Shown in pieces: positions 22,831 through 35,560 of a DNA stretch of 64,000 bases. Position 1 is the stretch's first letter, and each line of letters begins with the position of its first letter. The notes under the pieces are model-generated. The model did no database searches, had not been told where the DNA came from, and was given only the letters and a program-made list of their open reading frames with translations. The position numbers and the translations under genes are program-made. This DNA comes from Nageia nagi (lineage: Eukaryota; Pinophyta): the NCBI GenBank assembly GCA_050084985.1, contig JBITNC010000001.1, positions 139,748,001 to 139,812,000 of the forward strand, read 5' to 3'.

Positions 22831-23177
22831 AATTACTCAAATGTTTTGAGGTGGTTGCTCTTCATTATTTACTATCTTCCATAATTACCTAGCTTGAAAT
22901 TCAACTCTCATTCTAGGTTCTCATATTCCATGGTTTCTTCCTTCAAGTGTTTATTTAAGATTGAATTTTGTTATATCAATTATTATCAAACCCTATTGGT
23001 CTTCCTACATGTTGCTACTTTAAATTTAAAATAGAATGGTAGGTTCCTAGCCCACTAACTAACAGGGTGGATGTGTGTCTAAGAAGGCCCTAGTATTTAA
23101 CTATTTCATTTGTCAATTAAATTGAATGGAATCAATACTTTAATTAGTTTAAATTAATTGATTAATAAATCAATTTG

Positions 23178-23180
<3 letters not shown>

Positions 23181-23214
<34 letters not shown>
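23181..23214. repeat. (CA)17 microsatellite
   Basis: Thirty-four bases of uninterrupted CA dinucleotide, directly followed by four or five ATA units. Confidence 0.98.
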
Positions 23215-23216
<2 letters not shown>

Positions 23217-23899
23217 AATAATAATAAGTTTTTATTTTTAGAAAGGATTAAACTACATATGTTTTTTTATTAATGGGTTAATTTTATATTAATAAAAAAA
23301 GCGTGAAGTTTATATGGATCTTCACAAATCTTTACAACTAAAAAATCTATATGCACTGGAGTTTCATATTATGCATACTTGCTGCATTCTATCCTCAATC
23401 AAACATTTGTGGAGTAACTACATCCAACTGCCCTTCTAAAACATTTAATACATCCCATTTGAGAATATTACCAAAATTGAAGTTATTACACAATTCATCT
23501 TTAATACCTAACTCACCAATTTAGCATTTAAAAAGTGAGTACCATGATTCAAAATTAAAATAGATTGGCTGCCCAATATCAACTTATCCATTTGAAATCA
23601 AATTCAAATTATGTAGGACCATCCATTTCAAAATTTAAAAATGCAACCTTCCCTAGGGAACCCATAAAGGTCTCCTACCTATGTTCTTGAGACATGAGCC
23701 ATGTTGGTGGTATTGAGTGTTGTATGTCCCCTCATTCAGTGTAGTTCCTCTTATCTCCCATTGCCTTCTGTTGGGGCTTCTTTCTATTGTATGAATGGTG
23801 TTCTCTTGGTGTCTTACCTTCCACCTCTAATAATCCATGAAAGGAATTTCTACAATTTAAGCTCCTAAGATAGTAACATCTATCCTCTTGTTCATCTAA

Positions 23900-24860
23900 T
23901 GTGCTTTGATTTGCTAGTCCTTCATAGTTTGTCTGAAGATTCCCACTTGTATTTTTGTCATTTCAAAGACTATTTTGACAATATTCCTTTGAAACAACTT
24001 GCTCATGAGATTGGGATTTATCCTCTACCTTCCTCCTAAGTCCTTTTTTCATTAATCTTCCACTCTTCTATTTGTTGTTGTGATAACTCCTTTGGTGATT
24101 CATTTATTGTTTACATCTATGGATAATATTTTCTCATGTACCCCTATTTCTGACAGTTGAAGCATCTTAGAGAGTAGCTCTTATACTCAATATCATGCAC
24201 AAGATTTCTCCATGCTAAAGACAAAGTGATGGAATTTGGGCATGAATTAGAATTTTCCACCTAATAAAAAATATGGATTTTTCTAAATTATGGAGATACT
24301 TCACATTATCCTTTGTGTAATCATCTAGGAATTAAAACCTCCCAATAGCATTTCCTATTTTGATAATTGTTGTTTTCCTCTAGAATTTGATAGGGAGTGT
24401 ATGTAAATTGATCCATACTGGGTACCCCATCACTTTGTTAGTATGAGGATCAAAATCTATTAACCATCTTCTCATATAGATCCATATTTGACCAAAAAGC
24501 TAGCTATATCTATGCTTTAAAATCCAATTATAGTTTTCCAAATCCTTAAATCTAAATATTAAAAAATTACATGGGAGTAACAAGATTTTAAAAGTTTCAT
24601 CACATTGAAATTTTTCCTCATCGTATCTCATAAGATCCTCAAAATAGGGGTATTTACCTCTAATCTTACATATAATCATACAAGTTTGGAGTTCCTCCAT
24701 GTTTAAAGCTAGATCAATATCTTCAAGGCTAATTGTTAGTTGTAGTCCCTCCGATTTACTTTTTCCATCTCCTTCCTTGTTCCCTATGATTTCAAGCACT
24801 TTATATTCTTCTTGATGATGGGACCTTGTATGTCCATAGTTGTCCTTCCCTCTCACATAT
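23900..24860 (-). pseudogene. DUF4283-type protein relic
   Basis: A 118-codon open part (24,856-24,500) reads LQLTISLEDIDLALNMEELQ, MIICKIRGKYPYFEDLMR and LLLPCNFLIFRFKDLENYNW. This is the layout of the DUF4283 module found in plant LINE ORF1 and related retroposon proteins. Weak text after the stop (VPSMDQFTYTPYQI) suits the second half of that module. It differs strongly from the LINE ORF1 at 20.6-20.9 kb, so it is another family. The lower boundary is approximate. Confidence 0.55.
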
Positions 24861-25059
24861 TTTTTCCCCTCATATGACTCTCATCTAAATTACCTTCCCT
24901 TTCATCTCTCCTCAATTATTCCTTCACTTTCCTTTTCAATTTTAAACATTTTGGGGGACCCTTTCTTACTCTCTTCAAACACCTTCTTACCTCTCTTTCT
25001 AGATTCTCTCAGGATGCTCTCTATGATGCTCAGTATAGTCATAAGTTTCTTATAAACTT

Positions 25060-28000
25060 CATGCTTCTATGTTTAAATATTTTTATAATATCTATTTTTT
25101 TTTTGGTAATTTTTTTGTTGGATTTATATAAAAACAATTGAAGATAAATATCTAGAATAGAAATATCCTAGTTTATTTTAATACAAAATGAAGGAAGACA
25201 AGGTTTTTTCTTATTGTTATGGAATATAAATTTAATGCGATAAAATTAATAGCAAAATAATTTATCTTACATGATTAAATAACTTATAACTTCAAAAAAT
25301 TATATTAATAACATGGTAAAGACAAACCATAAGACACTAAAATTTAAGTGTAAATGTGAAAGAGGAAAAATAATTATAAACAAGATACTTCCACTATGCC
25401 ACAAGAATTGGTGCAATACAATGGCTTCCTTAAGCCAAGCTAATAAACTCCAAGAAATATCTCACTCCAAGAAATAGCTCATGTAGAACTATGTTGCATT
25501 GCTAAGGGGTGGAGATCATGTTATACATGTGCATGCATCTCCACTTTGGCATTTTACCACCACTCATGTTGTAGTGCCACCGCTACAAGATATATGCCAC
25601 CACATACCAAGCATATTCCACCACTTATAGTTAGCATGTTATATATGCCCAAGACTTCAAGTGGATATTTTTATTTGGTATTAATTTATTTACTCACCTT
25701 AGTACTTTTATTTATTTATTATTGAGGTGATATCAAGCAACCCAACAATTGGCAAGACTTATAGCTCAATGTCAGGTGAGCTACTAATCCACCTTAGGGA
25801 AGCCACACCACCCGATAGTATGACCCCTTAGGTAAGTCAAGGCCAAGGGGATTCAATCTTGAGACTAATGGGATTAAAGTCCTATATCTTGATCATCTCA
25901 CCAATTTTGTGAGGCTTTACTCGCTTTATTACTAATAACATTATTTAATTTTATTATTAAAATTTTTAATATTAATCTATAGTAGACTAGATTATTTATT
26001 TATTTATATAATTTAATAACTATTTTCATCTTTATATTTTAGGTGAATTATTAATTATAAGAAAAAATCCCTAAATGAGATTTTGTTCTAATAGATTTAC
26101 ACTTATATAAATGAAAAAAAATCTTTAAATGAATGATGAAAATGCTATGAAGGTGATAAACTAGATTGATCACATTTCAAAACAAGAATTAGGACAATAC
26201 AAAAAAGGTGTTGTAAGAGATAGCCATGAATAAAATGAGGAATAAGGAATATAAAGAGTATTTAATTTGATAGGAAGTAAAATAGCTTAAAGAGGATGAA
26301 TGAACTTACCTAAAGTGAAATTTTCTCGTAGGAACAAACAATTGAATTAGTTTTGAAAATATTATGAGTAGAAGCCCATGTTTCATACACTTTGGATAAT
26401 TGATGTAAGAGCATATGAAATAATAAATTATTCAATTTGACTATATTATTTTTAAAATTTTATATAAGTTATATTCAATTATTTATTTTAATAAAATCTT
26501 GATATTTATTAATAATCAATGGTCTCAATTTTTTCTATTACTCTAAATTCGATCAATTATTCTGTTGATGATAATATGCATATATAAAATTCTATTTAAC
26601 TATAAATTTCATATCAACAATTTGTACCTTATATTGCCTATATTGTATATTTTACTTTAAAGTTACACGATAAGTAATCACATGTATAATGGAAAATAAA
26701 TGTTTGAATGCCCATTGGTTAAAATACAAGCAATTCTATTTGAATCTAGGGTATCATATTTCTAAAATGTTTTTGAGTTATTATAATTTGAACATATATC
26801 TTGATAAGATTGTGCAAGTTTTTATAAACACACATGAAGACATAATGAGTTAATTACCTAGATCCAATGACATTATCTTCCCTTGATCATGAGAATTCAT
26901 CTAATTATTTCAACATGCATGATTTTAGTGCAAATATTACAAGAAAGTAAAAGAGTAAAGAGAATAAATTTATGACTATTATGTATTTCAAAGGTAACTC
27001 CCAACTATTAATTATACATATATAGTATAATGGAGAGGATACATATATAGTGGAATTAAATGCATGAAGTTAAGAAGAATATTTGATAAATGCAAGGTGA
27101 GATTTGAATTTTCAATCAATTTTAAGTAAGCACAATCAAGGAATCCAAATAATATGGTTATTATATGCTGCATGAAATAATAATTGAGAAAATCACATAG
27201 GGATAAGAGAGAAAGAGATGCAATATAGAGAAAAATGTGCAAATTCAAAGATGCTAAAATCAAGAGAAAACATACAAAGGAAATTAAGTTTTAGTTTGGT
27301 AGAGAAGTGTAGACCTACAAGGAAAGAACCCAAGTGAGACAAAAAGAAAGATTTAGGAATTAATTTTCTTGGAACTTAGTAGTAGAGAGATGACAAAATG
27401 CAAGGGATATTGTGAAGTCTTTAATTGTAGAGTTTACATCCAAATATGATACATTATAATATAAAATCTTGTTAGGATACTTAGAGACTTGGAGGACCCC
27501 TCTTAGGAAGATGAGAGTACATCCTCACTAGCTTTGTATTGAATTTGACCACCATATGTACTACATGAGGATCATGTTTTCCATATTTATTCCATTAGGG
27601 AAATGGATTTTAAGGACTACTTTATGTTTAGGATTTGTTATCCTCCAAATTTCATGCATTAAAATTGATGTGAGATTTTCAAAAATTTGGCCCAATTAGT
27701 TATCTAAGATGCATTTGTTTGTTAAAAATATCTAAAAAATCATAAAAAGTACAAAATACTAAAATACAAAAATAATTTTTTATTTTTGTATTTTGTTCAT
27801 CCTTGTTCATTGCCTTGGTAAATGTATAAATCATATTATCATGAAAATGTACATGGAAATTTGTGTTTCTAACCATTTCATGTTGCAAAGATCATAATCA
27901 TGGACCAACCACTTTTATGACTCATCAAATGGATCTATGGTTTGTGAGATATTAAATCAATATTTTTTTATTAAATTTGATTAAAATGCTATTAATTTAT

Positions 28001-28380
28001 TTTCATGTATCATTTTCAAAGAGATAAAAGATCCAAATTCTATTATACAACTCATTGGAAAGATATCAACTTTAAGAAGCTCATAAAATTGATAGATAAA
28101 AAAGGAGTTTGAATGCAAAAGGTATGTGTGAAAATGTTTGTTGATTCCCATTTGGTAATTTAATTCAATCTCTTTAATGGTTTACGGTTGACTTGCATAT
28201 GAATTGAATTATTGACATTTTGAGTCCAATCTATGGGACCCATATTCAAAATTACTAAATGAAGAAAATAAAGTGTAACCTTCTTCTTTAAGTAGGGATA
28301 AGTAATACCCAATTTTATAAGATCAATGTTGACCTTCTATCATTATAAAATACTAAGAATATAAATCCAAAAGGTATCTT
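25060..28380. other. AT-rich intergenic DNA, nothing recognised
   Basis: Long AT-rich stretch. No reading frame shows a family motif, and I see no LTR pair, tandem array or RNA gene. Part of 27,430-27,700 has the base texture of an LTR, but I could not find a partner copy. Confidence 0.45.
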
Positions 28381-28384
28381 ACTA

Positions 28385-30200
28385 TCATGTTCAATTTCTT
28401 TTGTAAGTTGAATACAATCATAAATTGCATTAAGGTGGTTATGAAAAACTTCAAGAGAATCTTTTCCATGTGGCCAATTCATATCTATCCCACCATTCTG
28501 GTTTTAAAGGAAATGAATCAAGAGCCTTTAATTCAAACCACTCCATATATGAGTTGGCAACAATGGGAGATAATAGAGATCCCATTGCTACCCCATGAAA
28601 TTGTTCATAGAAATCCCATTTGTAACTAAAAAATATAGTTTCAATGCATATTTAAATCAAACCTAATGTATCATGGTATACTAAGTTAAATATAACCTTA
28701 AGTGCTTTATCTATAGGGATTTTTGTGTATAAGGAAACAACATCAAAGCTAACCAAAATATCACCATCCTTAACTTTATGATTCTTTAACTTGCTTATAA
28801 AATGTTCATAGTTCTTAATGTATGAAGATGTCTTACATAATAAGTGTTTTAGTTTTTCGTTAGCTAAGTATTTAACTAATAAGTTGGGGAGTCAATGATA
28901 TCTACAATGGTTCTAATTGGAATACCTTATTTCTATATTTTTGGGGCCCCATATATCCTTGGTATAACTGATCTTTTAGAAATTAGTATTTTCTTGGTTT
29001 CCTCATTTAAAGGAGAGGCTAAGATAGCTTTCTTTACTTTCTTGATAATTTTATTCAAGGGGTTAGTATTTAATTTATTATAGCTACCTAAAGAAATAAG
29101 ATGATCTAACATTTTTGCATGGTAGTCATTAACATCAATAACTATAGTTGCATTTCCTTTAACTCCTTCAAGTATGACAATATATTTTTTATTTTTAAAT
29201 TCTCTTAAATAGACCTCTTCATGCTTGGAAATATTTTTCTTTGGTGGTTTTTCCCTTTTTAATACTCTTACATAATCTTGGATAATATTTTCAGCTACAT
29301 TATTAGGAAGAATTTTTATAGCTAACTCAATACCACAAATGAATTTTTCATAAGGGATTTTCTTGAGAGTGATAGCAAAATTGAGACCATTATTTAAAAT
29401 ATTCATAGCATGATTACTTAGAACAACACTAGAGAGATTAACAACACCTTTGAACGTAGACCTTTCAAAATTTCTAGGTAAGCATTGTGCATTAGATGTA
29501 ACTAAATCATTAACATGAAAAGGAGAGGGAGGAGGAGATTGTATCTTATAAGGTGACTTATAAGCATTCAAAGATGAATAAGCATCAATTATAGAAGAGG
29601 AACAAGGAAAAGAAGCAAGTAAAGGGTATTAAATTTTATCGTTGGATGTATGATCTTCATATAACATTTCTAGGTTATTAGAGAAATTAATATTTAACAA
29701 CATAGGAGGAATGCTACTTAATAAAATTAAATGACTAGTGTTACAAATGTTAAGTAGGATATATTTACTATAACAAATCTTATTATCAAGAAATGCGGTA
29801 TAATCAACATAGTTAGGTAAAATATTAGTTTCTAGAATTAACTTAGCATTATTTTTTAGAGTTTTAAATTTCTTTATATGTATTTTAGTTCTAGTTATTT
29901 CTTCCCACTCTACTTTGGATGATGAGCTCATTTCTATGATATCCCATGTCTTTATATCTACAATGTTAGCAATTTTGATATGTAGTGCAAGTAAGTTTCT
30001 ATATATGTCATCTAATTTTTTCCTTTTGTTCTTGATCTCAATATGCAAAATAGCCCTACTAGCTCTTTCTAAAATATTTTTACATCTAATATCATTAGAG
30101 GGGTATTTCAATCTTGTAAAATTGGGTAATATATGTTAATATCTACATCTTTTTAGAAAGGTCAATTCTATTAGAAGCGTACTTTATTAAAATCATCTTA
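28385..30200 (-). pseudogene. Penelope-like retroelement (PLE) reverse transcriptase relic
   Basis: One minus-strand frame holds the N-terminal part (30,111-29,629) and, after a TAA at 29,631-29,629, the next 212 open codons (29,571-28,933). Motifs in order: VVNLSSVVLSNHAMNILNNG, LKKIPYEKF, KGNATIVIDVNDYHAKML, IPRIYGAPKI, GIPIRTIVDIIDSPTY, then after a frameshift near 28,885 ILVSFDVVSLYTKIPIDKAL (28,765-28,706), FHGVAMGSLLSPIVANSYME (about 28,607-28,548) and WPHGKDSLEVFHNHLNA. These are hallmarks of PLE RT, which is related to telomerase. The expected catalytic YVDD segment between RY and WPHGK is missing, apparently deleted near 28,480. No GIY-YIG endonuclease is visible downstream, so the element is dead and 3'-truncated. 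Confidence 0.88.
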
Positions 30201-30204
30201 AGAG

Positions 30205-31235
30205 TAGGAAAAAAAATCAAATGACTTGATATTGATCATTAGGGGATCAAATCTAGTCATATAACAACTTATTTTAATCAACATGAAGAAAATATTATAA
30301 TGAAAATATTTTCTTGAGAAATAAATTCCTAAATGTTGAGTTATTATAAGGGAAACCATCTAAAGAAAGATTTCTAAGTAGAGGTATAAACACCAATCAC
30401 TTATACCCCTAGCATTTATACTCCAGGTATTTATCCCCATAGAGTTTATACCTAGAATTTACAAATTAAATATGGACATTTACACCTTTAAATCTACTAT
30501 GATTTGAGACACATATCCTATAACATGTATTTAATGCAAAGTTGCTTATTTAAACTCTATTCAAAATCTATTTTACACATCAAACCTTTATCATCTCCCT
30601 TAGTTGATATTTATTCTTTTCTTATGATATTATTTCTTCAATTGAAGGGAGCTAGGAAAACAAAAGGTGTCACATGGAATGAGGAAGATAAAAATTTTGT
30701 AGTGAATATCACTTCTTCTAATTTCTCTTCATGAAAATACCTTTCCTTCAATTTATTTCCATGAGTAATTCCTTCATTTGGTGGTTAGCAATTTAGAAGA
30801 AGGCGACCTAATTAGAAGAATAAAACCAAATTCATCCCCTCTACATACATAGATTTCCTCAATCAAAATGAAACCAAGTCAAAATGAAAGAAAGTATGAA
30901 GGAGAAATATTGGCATGGGGTAAGTTACAAGAAGTATTAAACACAAAATGAGGAGTTTGATTCATAGAGAATCTCTTCCCTCATGAATGAGTTCCCCTCT
31001 ATACTTACAATCAAAGAAAAGCTATTCAAGAGGAAGTAGGTCACATAGAAAGGGAATAGATAAATTTTTTGTAATCTCCTCCATGCTCCCTCCTCTTTCC
31101 TTTACCTAAACAAGGTGTACGTTGTAAATATAGTTTCATATGACCTTAGTTAGGAGATATAACAAAAATGCTCAAACTGGATCAATTTACTTTTCTAGCA
31201 TCCCCAAAGCATACATAAAATTGATATTTATAATA
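30205..31235. other. Spacer, nothing recognised
   Basis: AT-rich DNA. A short run of imperfect repeats of the type tttatacc/tttatcccc occurs at 30,385-30,490. No family motif in the open frames. Confidence 0.4.
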
Positions 31236-31239
31236 ATCC

Positions 31240-32092
31240 ATAATTTCATGGACTACAATGATCATGGAACATATACAAAATGGATATATTGAAAGAGCAT
31301 GTGAACTCTATAAAAAAATAGCTCACCAAAATGCAATTTCATGGAATACAATTCTTGCAAGATATTCACAAAATGGGTTTTCTAAAAAGGATCCAAAGAC
31401 TTTTAAGATGCAATTGTTAGTTATAGAGCTAGACTTTTCAACCTTCATCAACATTCTTCTAGCATGTGCCATTATGATAAATCTATAAGAAGGTATAATC
31501 ATCTATCAAAGAGTTGTTGAAAATAGATTTTCATTGAATGTTGTGGTTTTGAACGTCCTAATATACATGTATTAAAAATGTGGAAGAATACATAAGGCCT
31601 AAACATTATTTGATAAGATGCATAATTTGGACACAATTTCATCAACTACAATTATTGGAGGATATGTAATTCATGGCTATATCAAGAATGCCCATAAATT
31701 CTCTACTTTGACAAACTATTTAGGAACCAATCTTGATAATGTAACCTTTGTATGTGTTCTACTTGCATACAATTATGCAGGTCTAATAGAATTAGTGATT
31801 CTTATTACATCATTCATTGGAAAACTCATTAGAAAGGAGTTTTTGAATTCATGGATGTATAGGCTATCTTGAGGAAGATTTGAACTTTGAATTGGGTATG
31901 GGAATGTGTCTTTTTGGTGCTTGCAAATCCTATCAAAATGTAAGAAAAGAGGAATTTGTAGAAACAATCCTCTTTCTATTAGAGTTTAAATATACTCCAT
32001 TTCTTGTTCTTCTTTCAAATATTTCTAATAAAGTGTACAAATGTGATGCTCAAACAATAAATATATTGATGAAATTTGTAATTATTCGATAA
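31240..32092 (+). pseudogene. PPR protein relic (PLS/E class)
   Basis: Text typical of pentatricopeptide repeats runs along the plus strand: ERACELYKKIAHQNAISWNT, ILARYSQNGFSKKDPKTF and FINILLACAIMINL, then after a stop EGIIIYQRVVENRFSLNVVV, CGRIHKA, LFDKMHNLDTISSTTIIGGY and NVTFVCVLLAYNYAGLIE. After a frameshift near 31,880, CLFGACKSYQNVRKEEFVET and PFLVLLSNISNKVYK match the E-domain region of PLS-class PPR proteins. Full genes encode organelle RNA-editing or processing factors of 500 or more residues; here about 280 codons remain, with at least four breaks. No introns are seen. Confidence 0.82.
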
Positions 32093-32099
32093 GATACAT

Positions 32100-33285
32100 A
32101 CTATACATATAATTTCATGGATTAAAATGATCAATAAGATTTACAATTTAACCTCGAACAAAAAATATGATAGTTGAAATTAGTGAAATAAACTTGCAAA
32201 ATTAGAAGAAAATCATAAAATTTGGAAGACCATATCTCCTTCATCATATGGCCAAATTGCTAATGTGAATAGGCATTGGAAACTTGACAAGATGCTCTTC
32301 AAAATGTATGGATTGAGTTTCCATTTTTGGTTATATTTCACCCATGGTACTTTTCCAAAGTTTATCCTTTTTTTTTTTTGAAAAAATATCTACCTGACCT
32401 AAGAAATAATACATTGAAAATGATTATGTTCATGACCATTCAATGAGACCAAAATGACCTAATAGAATAGGGTAAATGAATAAAGTTTCTTGTATTTCCA
32501 AGTTTCCTAATCCAAAATTTAAAAATTAGGAAAGAAAAGCATTTGAATGAGAATGGGAAAATGAATGAAAATAGTAATGAAAAATGGTTTAAGAATGAGA
32601 ACAATGTCATTCACAAGTAAAGAAGTACCAATCATTAAACAATGATAAATTTTAAATCAAGACTCCTTTTTTTAGCACAATCAAAAGTGTTGGAAAGAAG
32701 AAAAGATTGTTTACATCATGAAAAATGTTTAATGAGAAAATATGATGACAAAAATAAAAAATTTAAAGGATATTTTTAGTCAAAAGAAGGGAAGCAAAGA
32801 AGTTTTGATCATTAAGTGATTATAACTTTCACACTAGGACTCCATTTTTCATGTCCTTTGAACTTTTGGAAATGTAAAAAAGTGATATTCAATATGGGAA
32901 TGTAAAACGTGAGCTCTAAGGTACTAATATAAGTGAAAAAGTTCTATATTCTCCATTAATCCTTAAAGCTAATAGAATTTCAAAATATGAAAAAGGAGAG
33001 TATTCTCCTAGTTTCATTTTGATTTATTTTCAAATATTTCATTTACAATTATAATGTAAATATATTATTTGCAAGATAAAATCACATATTATATCTATGG
33101 AGATAATCAAAGGAGAAACATGTAAATAAGGGTGATTATAGAAGATTTTAACTAGGAAGGGGATTTACCATAAATAAACCACTTTTGAAGATAACAAATT
33201 TTGAGAAATAGTTTATCATGACATGATACTTGAAGAGTAAAGGAAGGTGAATCAAAATTATTAGTAGATTTTATTTAGAAATCTA
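32100..33285. other. Spacer, nothing recognised
   Basis: AT-rich noncoding DNA between the PPR relic and a Copia LTR. No motif-bearing frame, repeat array or RNA gene was seen. Confidence 0.45.
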
Positions 33286-34690
33286 ATACAAAATAAATTA
33301 ATTATCCATGGTTTAAAATTTAAAATTTTAGCAAAAATGATTTTGTCCCACCAATGACTACTATAGAACATCTATCTTAACTACTTAGTTTATGTTGCAT
33401 GCATGTAGTTGAGATTTAAATGCTCATAATATATCCCCCCTACCTTTATATCTTCTTCTAGTGCAAAGACATTGACATCCATACCTTTTGTTAAAAGTAC
33501 TAAACATCCATTTATGTTTTTCTTAATTTCCTAAGTGGATTATGTACTTCCATCAAATTTTTTTGAGTGTTAAACACTCAATATCTTTGCTTCAAATATG
33601 TATATGGATGAGATACCATTTTATTGTAACAATAAGGCATTCATTATGCAATAAAAGTAGAAACAAAATTTTTCTACAACTCCTTTTTATGGCTATATGG
33701 TTTGCTTCTATTTTTGGGCATGTTTATTTAATAAAACACTTGTAGATCCTTGGAAAAGTATTATTAATATATTCCAAGGTGATATTAAACTATTTTATGG
33801 TATTTTAACTAGGTATTTACTTATTAGTTTTTCATTTTATGTAATAGTTTTAGATATATTCATGGTTATCTCAAATTACCCCATTTAGAATAAGTTTGCT
33901 TTGAAAGGATAAAAATTTCATTCTATACCTACTTTTGTTGTGATTCTTATTTTTGGATAGGCGACTTCAATGTACTTTAAATCATATATAATATTCCATA
34001 CTTTGTTGTTAGAACACACCCAAAATTCATAATATCCTAACTTACACTTTCATAGTCTTGCTCAATAAGCCTCATGGAGTGTTTTACTTCTAGTTGATTT
34101 TTGACCTATTTATTCTTCTCTATTTTCCCATATTATTTCACCATTGGATAGATATTTTCTTTTTTTTCTAATGGTATATAAAAATTTTGATAAGAATCAA
34201 CTAAGTTACAACCTTTCAAACTGATCACATAAAGTAATTTTATCCCTATTGCAACCCTTGATTTTGTCTCTATCTTAGCTCTAGCCTTTTTATTCATGTC
34301 ATGATCTTGGGAATGAAGTTGGTGATGTTAGAAACTCAAAAACCCTAATACCTAGATAAAATTGACCTCTATTGAGCTAAAAAAGCTAGATTTTGCCTAA
34401 GTGGCATGTAAAAAGTCCAAAATGCTCTATTAATGATCCAAAAACTTAAAATTGTGATTTCAAAAGATTCATATCTTTGTTTTAAGCATGTAAATAATCA
34501 CTTGAAATGTATTCTCAATATATTTCCAACTATATTAAAAAAATAATCATTTAGGAGAATTTGCTTTCATTTTATAACCTCTAAAATTTTTGGTGTTCTT
34601 ATCATCCTCGAATCACTATTAAAGTCCTAGGTAACTCAAAATCTTTATTTCCTATTAGAGAAGGTATTTATATTGGTTTGAAATGGATAT
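33286..34690 (+). repeat. LTR of second Copia family, copy A
   Basis: The start (aaataaattaattatccatgg) matches 53,640-53,660, the 3' LTR of copy B, and the end matches 49,800-49,846, the inner end of copy B's 5' LTR. Shared text includes tttgtcccaccaatgactac, ttgttgtgattctt, agaacacacccaaaatt and tagtcttgctcaa. Length is about 1.4 kb. It is followed by a degenerate primer-site-like tggatatgaaa and then gag. Confidence 0.78.
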
Positions 34691-34699
34691 GAAAAGTGG

Positions 34700-35560
34700 A
34701 AATAAACTTTAGTTTTAGATTCCTATATTTAATGGTGAACACTTCGAATACTAGAGTATTCGAATGAGAATAATTCTCATCTCTTAATACCTACAGACTC
34801 TTATTTTGTAAGGACATATATAAGTAGATGTAAAAAAGTTTTAAAAAAATTAGATTATGAGAAAAAAAGAGCTTTTAAATACTAGAAAAATGGATTAGAA
34901 ATCCCTATTTTCTATATAGAGTGGGATATATGTTTCTATTTTCCCCAAGATTTAGAATGCAAATTTTTAAAAGAAGCATGGGAGACCCTTGAAAGTGACT
35001 TCAAGGTATTATCCAAGGTAAGAATAGATAATATTCAAATCTTACATAGGGGTTTGAATTTTAAAAAGGAATGAAGATGAGATAATTGAGGTCTTCATGA
35101 ATAGAGTACAATATATGGTAAATGCTATTCATGCACATTGTGAAGCACTAAATGATACTAGGATTATGGAGAAGGTATTAAGAAATCTTTCAATAAAGTT
35201 TGATCCTTTAAAAATTGCTATTGATGAGTATAAAGATTTATCTTAGCTCACTCTCATTAAGTTAGTTGTAAGCTTGCAAACCTATGAGTATAGAATGAAT
35301 GACAAGTCTAAAAATCTTAATCAAGCATTCCAAGGTAAACTTAGGGTTAATGTCTAGCCATCTAATTCCTATAGTTCATAATATTCTTTAAGAGTCCATT
35401 CTGGTAGAGGAAGAGGTTGGTTAGCCAGTATAATCTAGAACTTAGCTTGAAAATATTATGATTTTTATAGAAAATGATGATCACATAGAACAACAATGCT
35501 ACAAAAAATAAAATGTAATGAATCCACCTATTCCTAACATCCAAAACCTTAAAATTTTAT
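34700..35560 (+). pseudogene. Copia gag relic, copy A
   Basis: Plus-strand text shows FNGEHFEY-like gag start (with stops) at 34,728, then DEIIEVFMNRVQYMVNAIHA, LNDTRIMEKVLRNLSIKFDP and LIKLVVSLQTYEYRMNDKSK near 35,060-35,310. A Gly/Arg-rich HSGRGRGW is near 35,397, and a zinc-knuckle-like part has lost Cys residues. Downstream of 35,560 no pol is present, so the copy is deleted after gag. Confidence 0.75.

Noticed and set aside
25740-25935. Possible tRNA-related or short repeat element
   Set aside because: No A/B box pair, cloverleaf or tail could be made out.
30385-30490. Possible hammerhead ribozyme near the PLE
   Set aside because: The required ctgatga and gaaa core was not found; only short tttatacc-type repeats are present.
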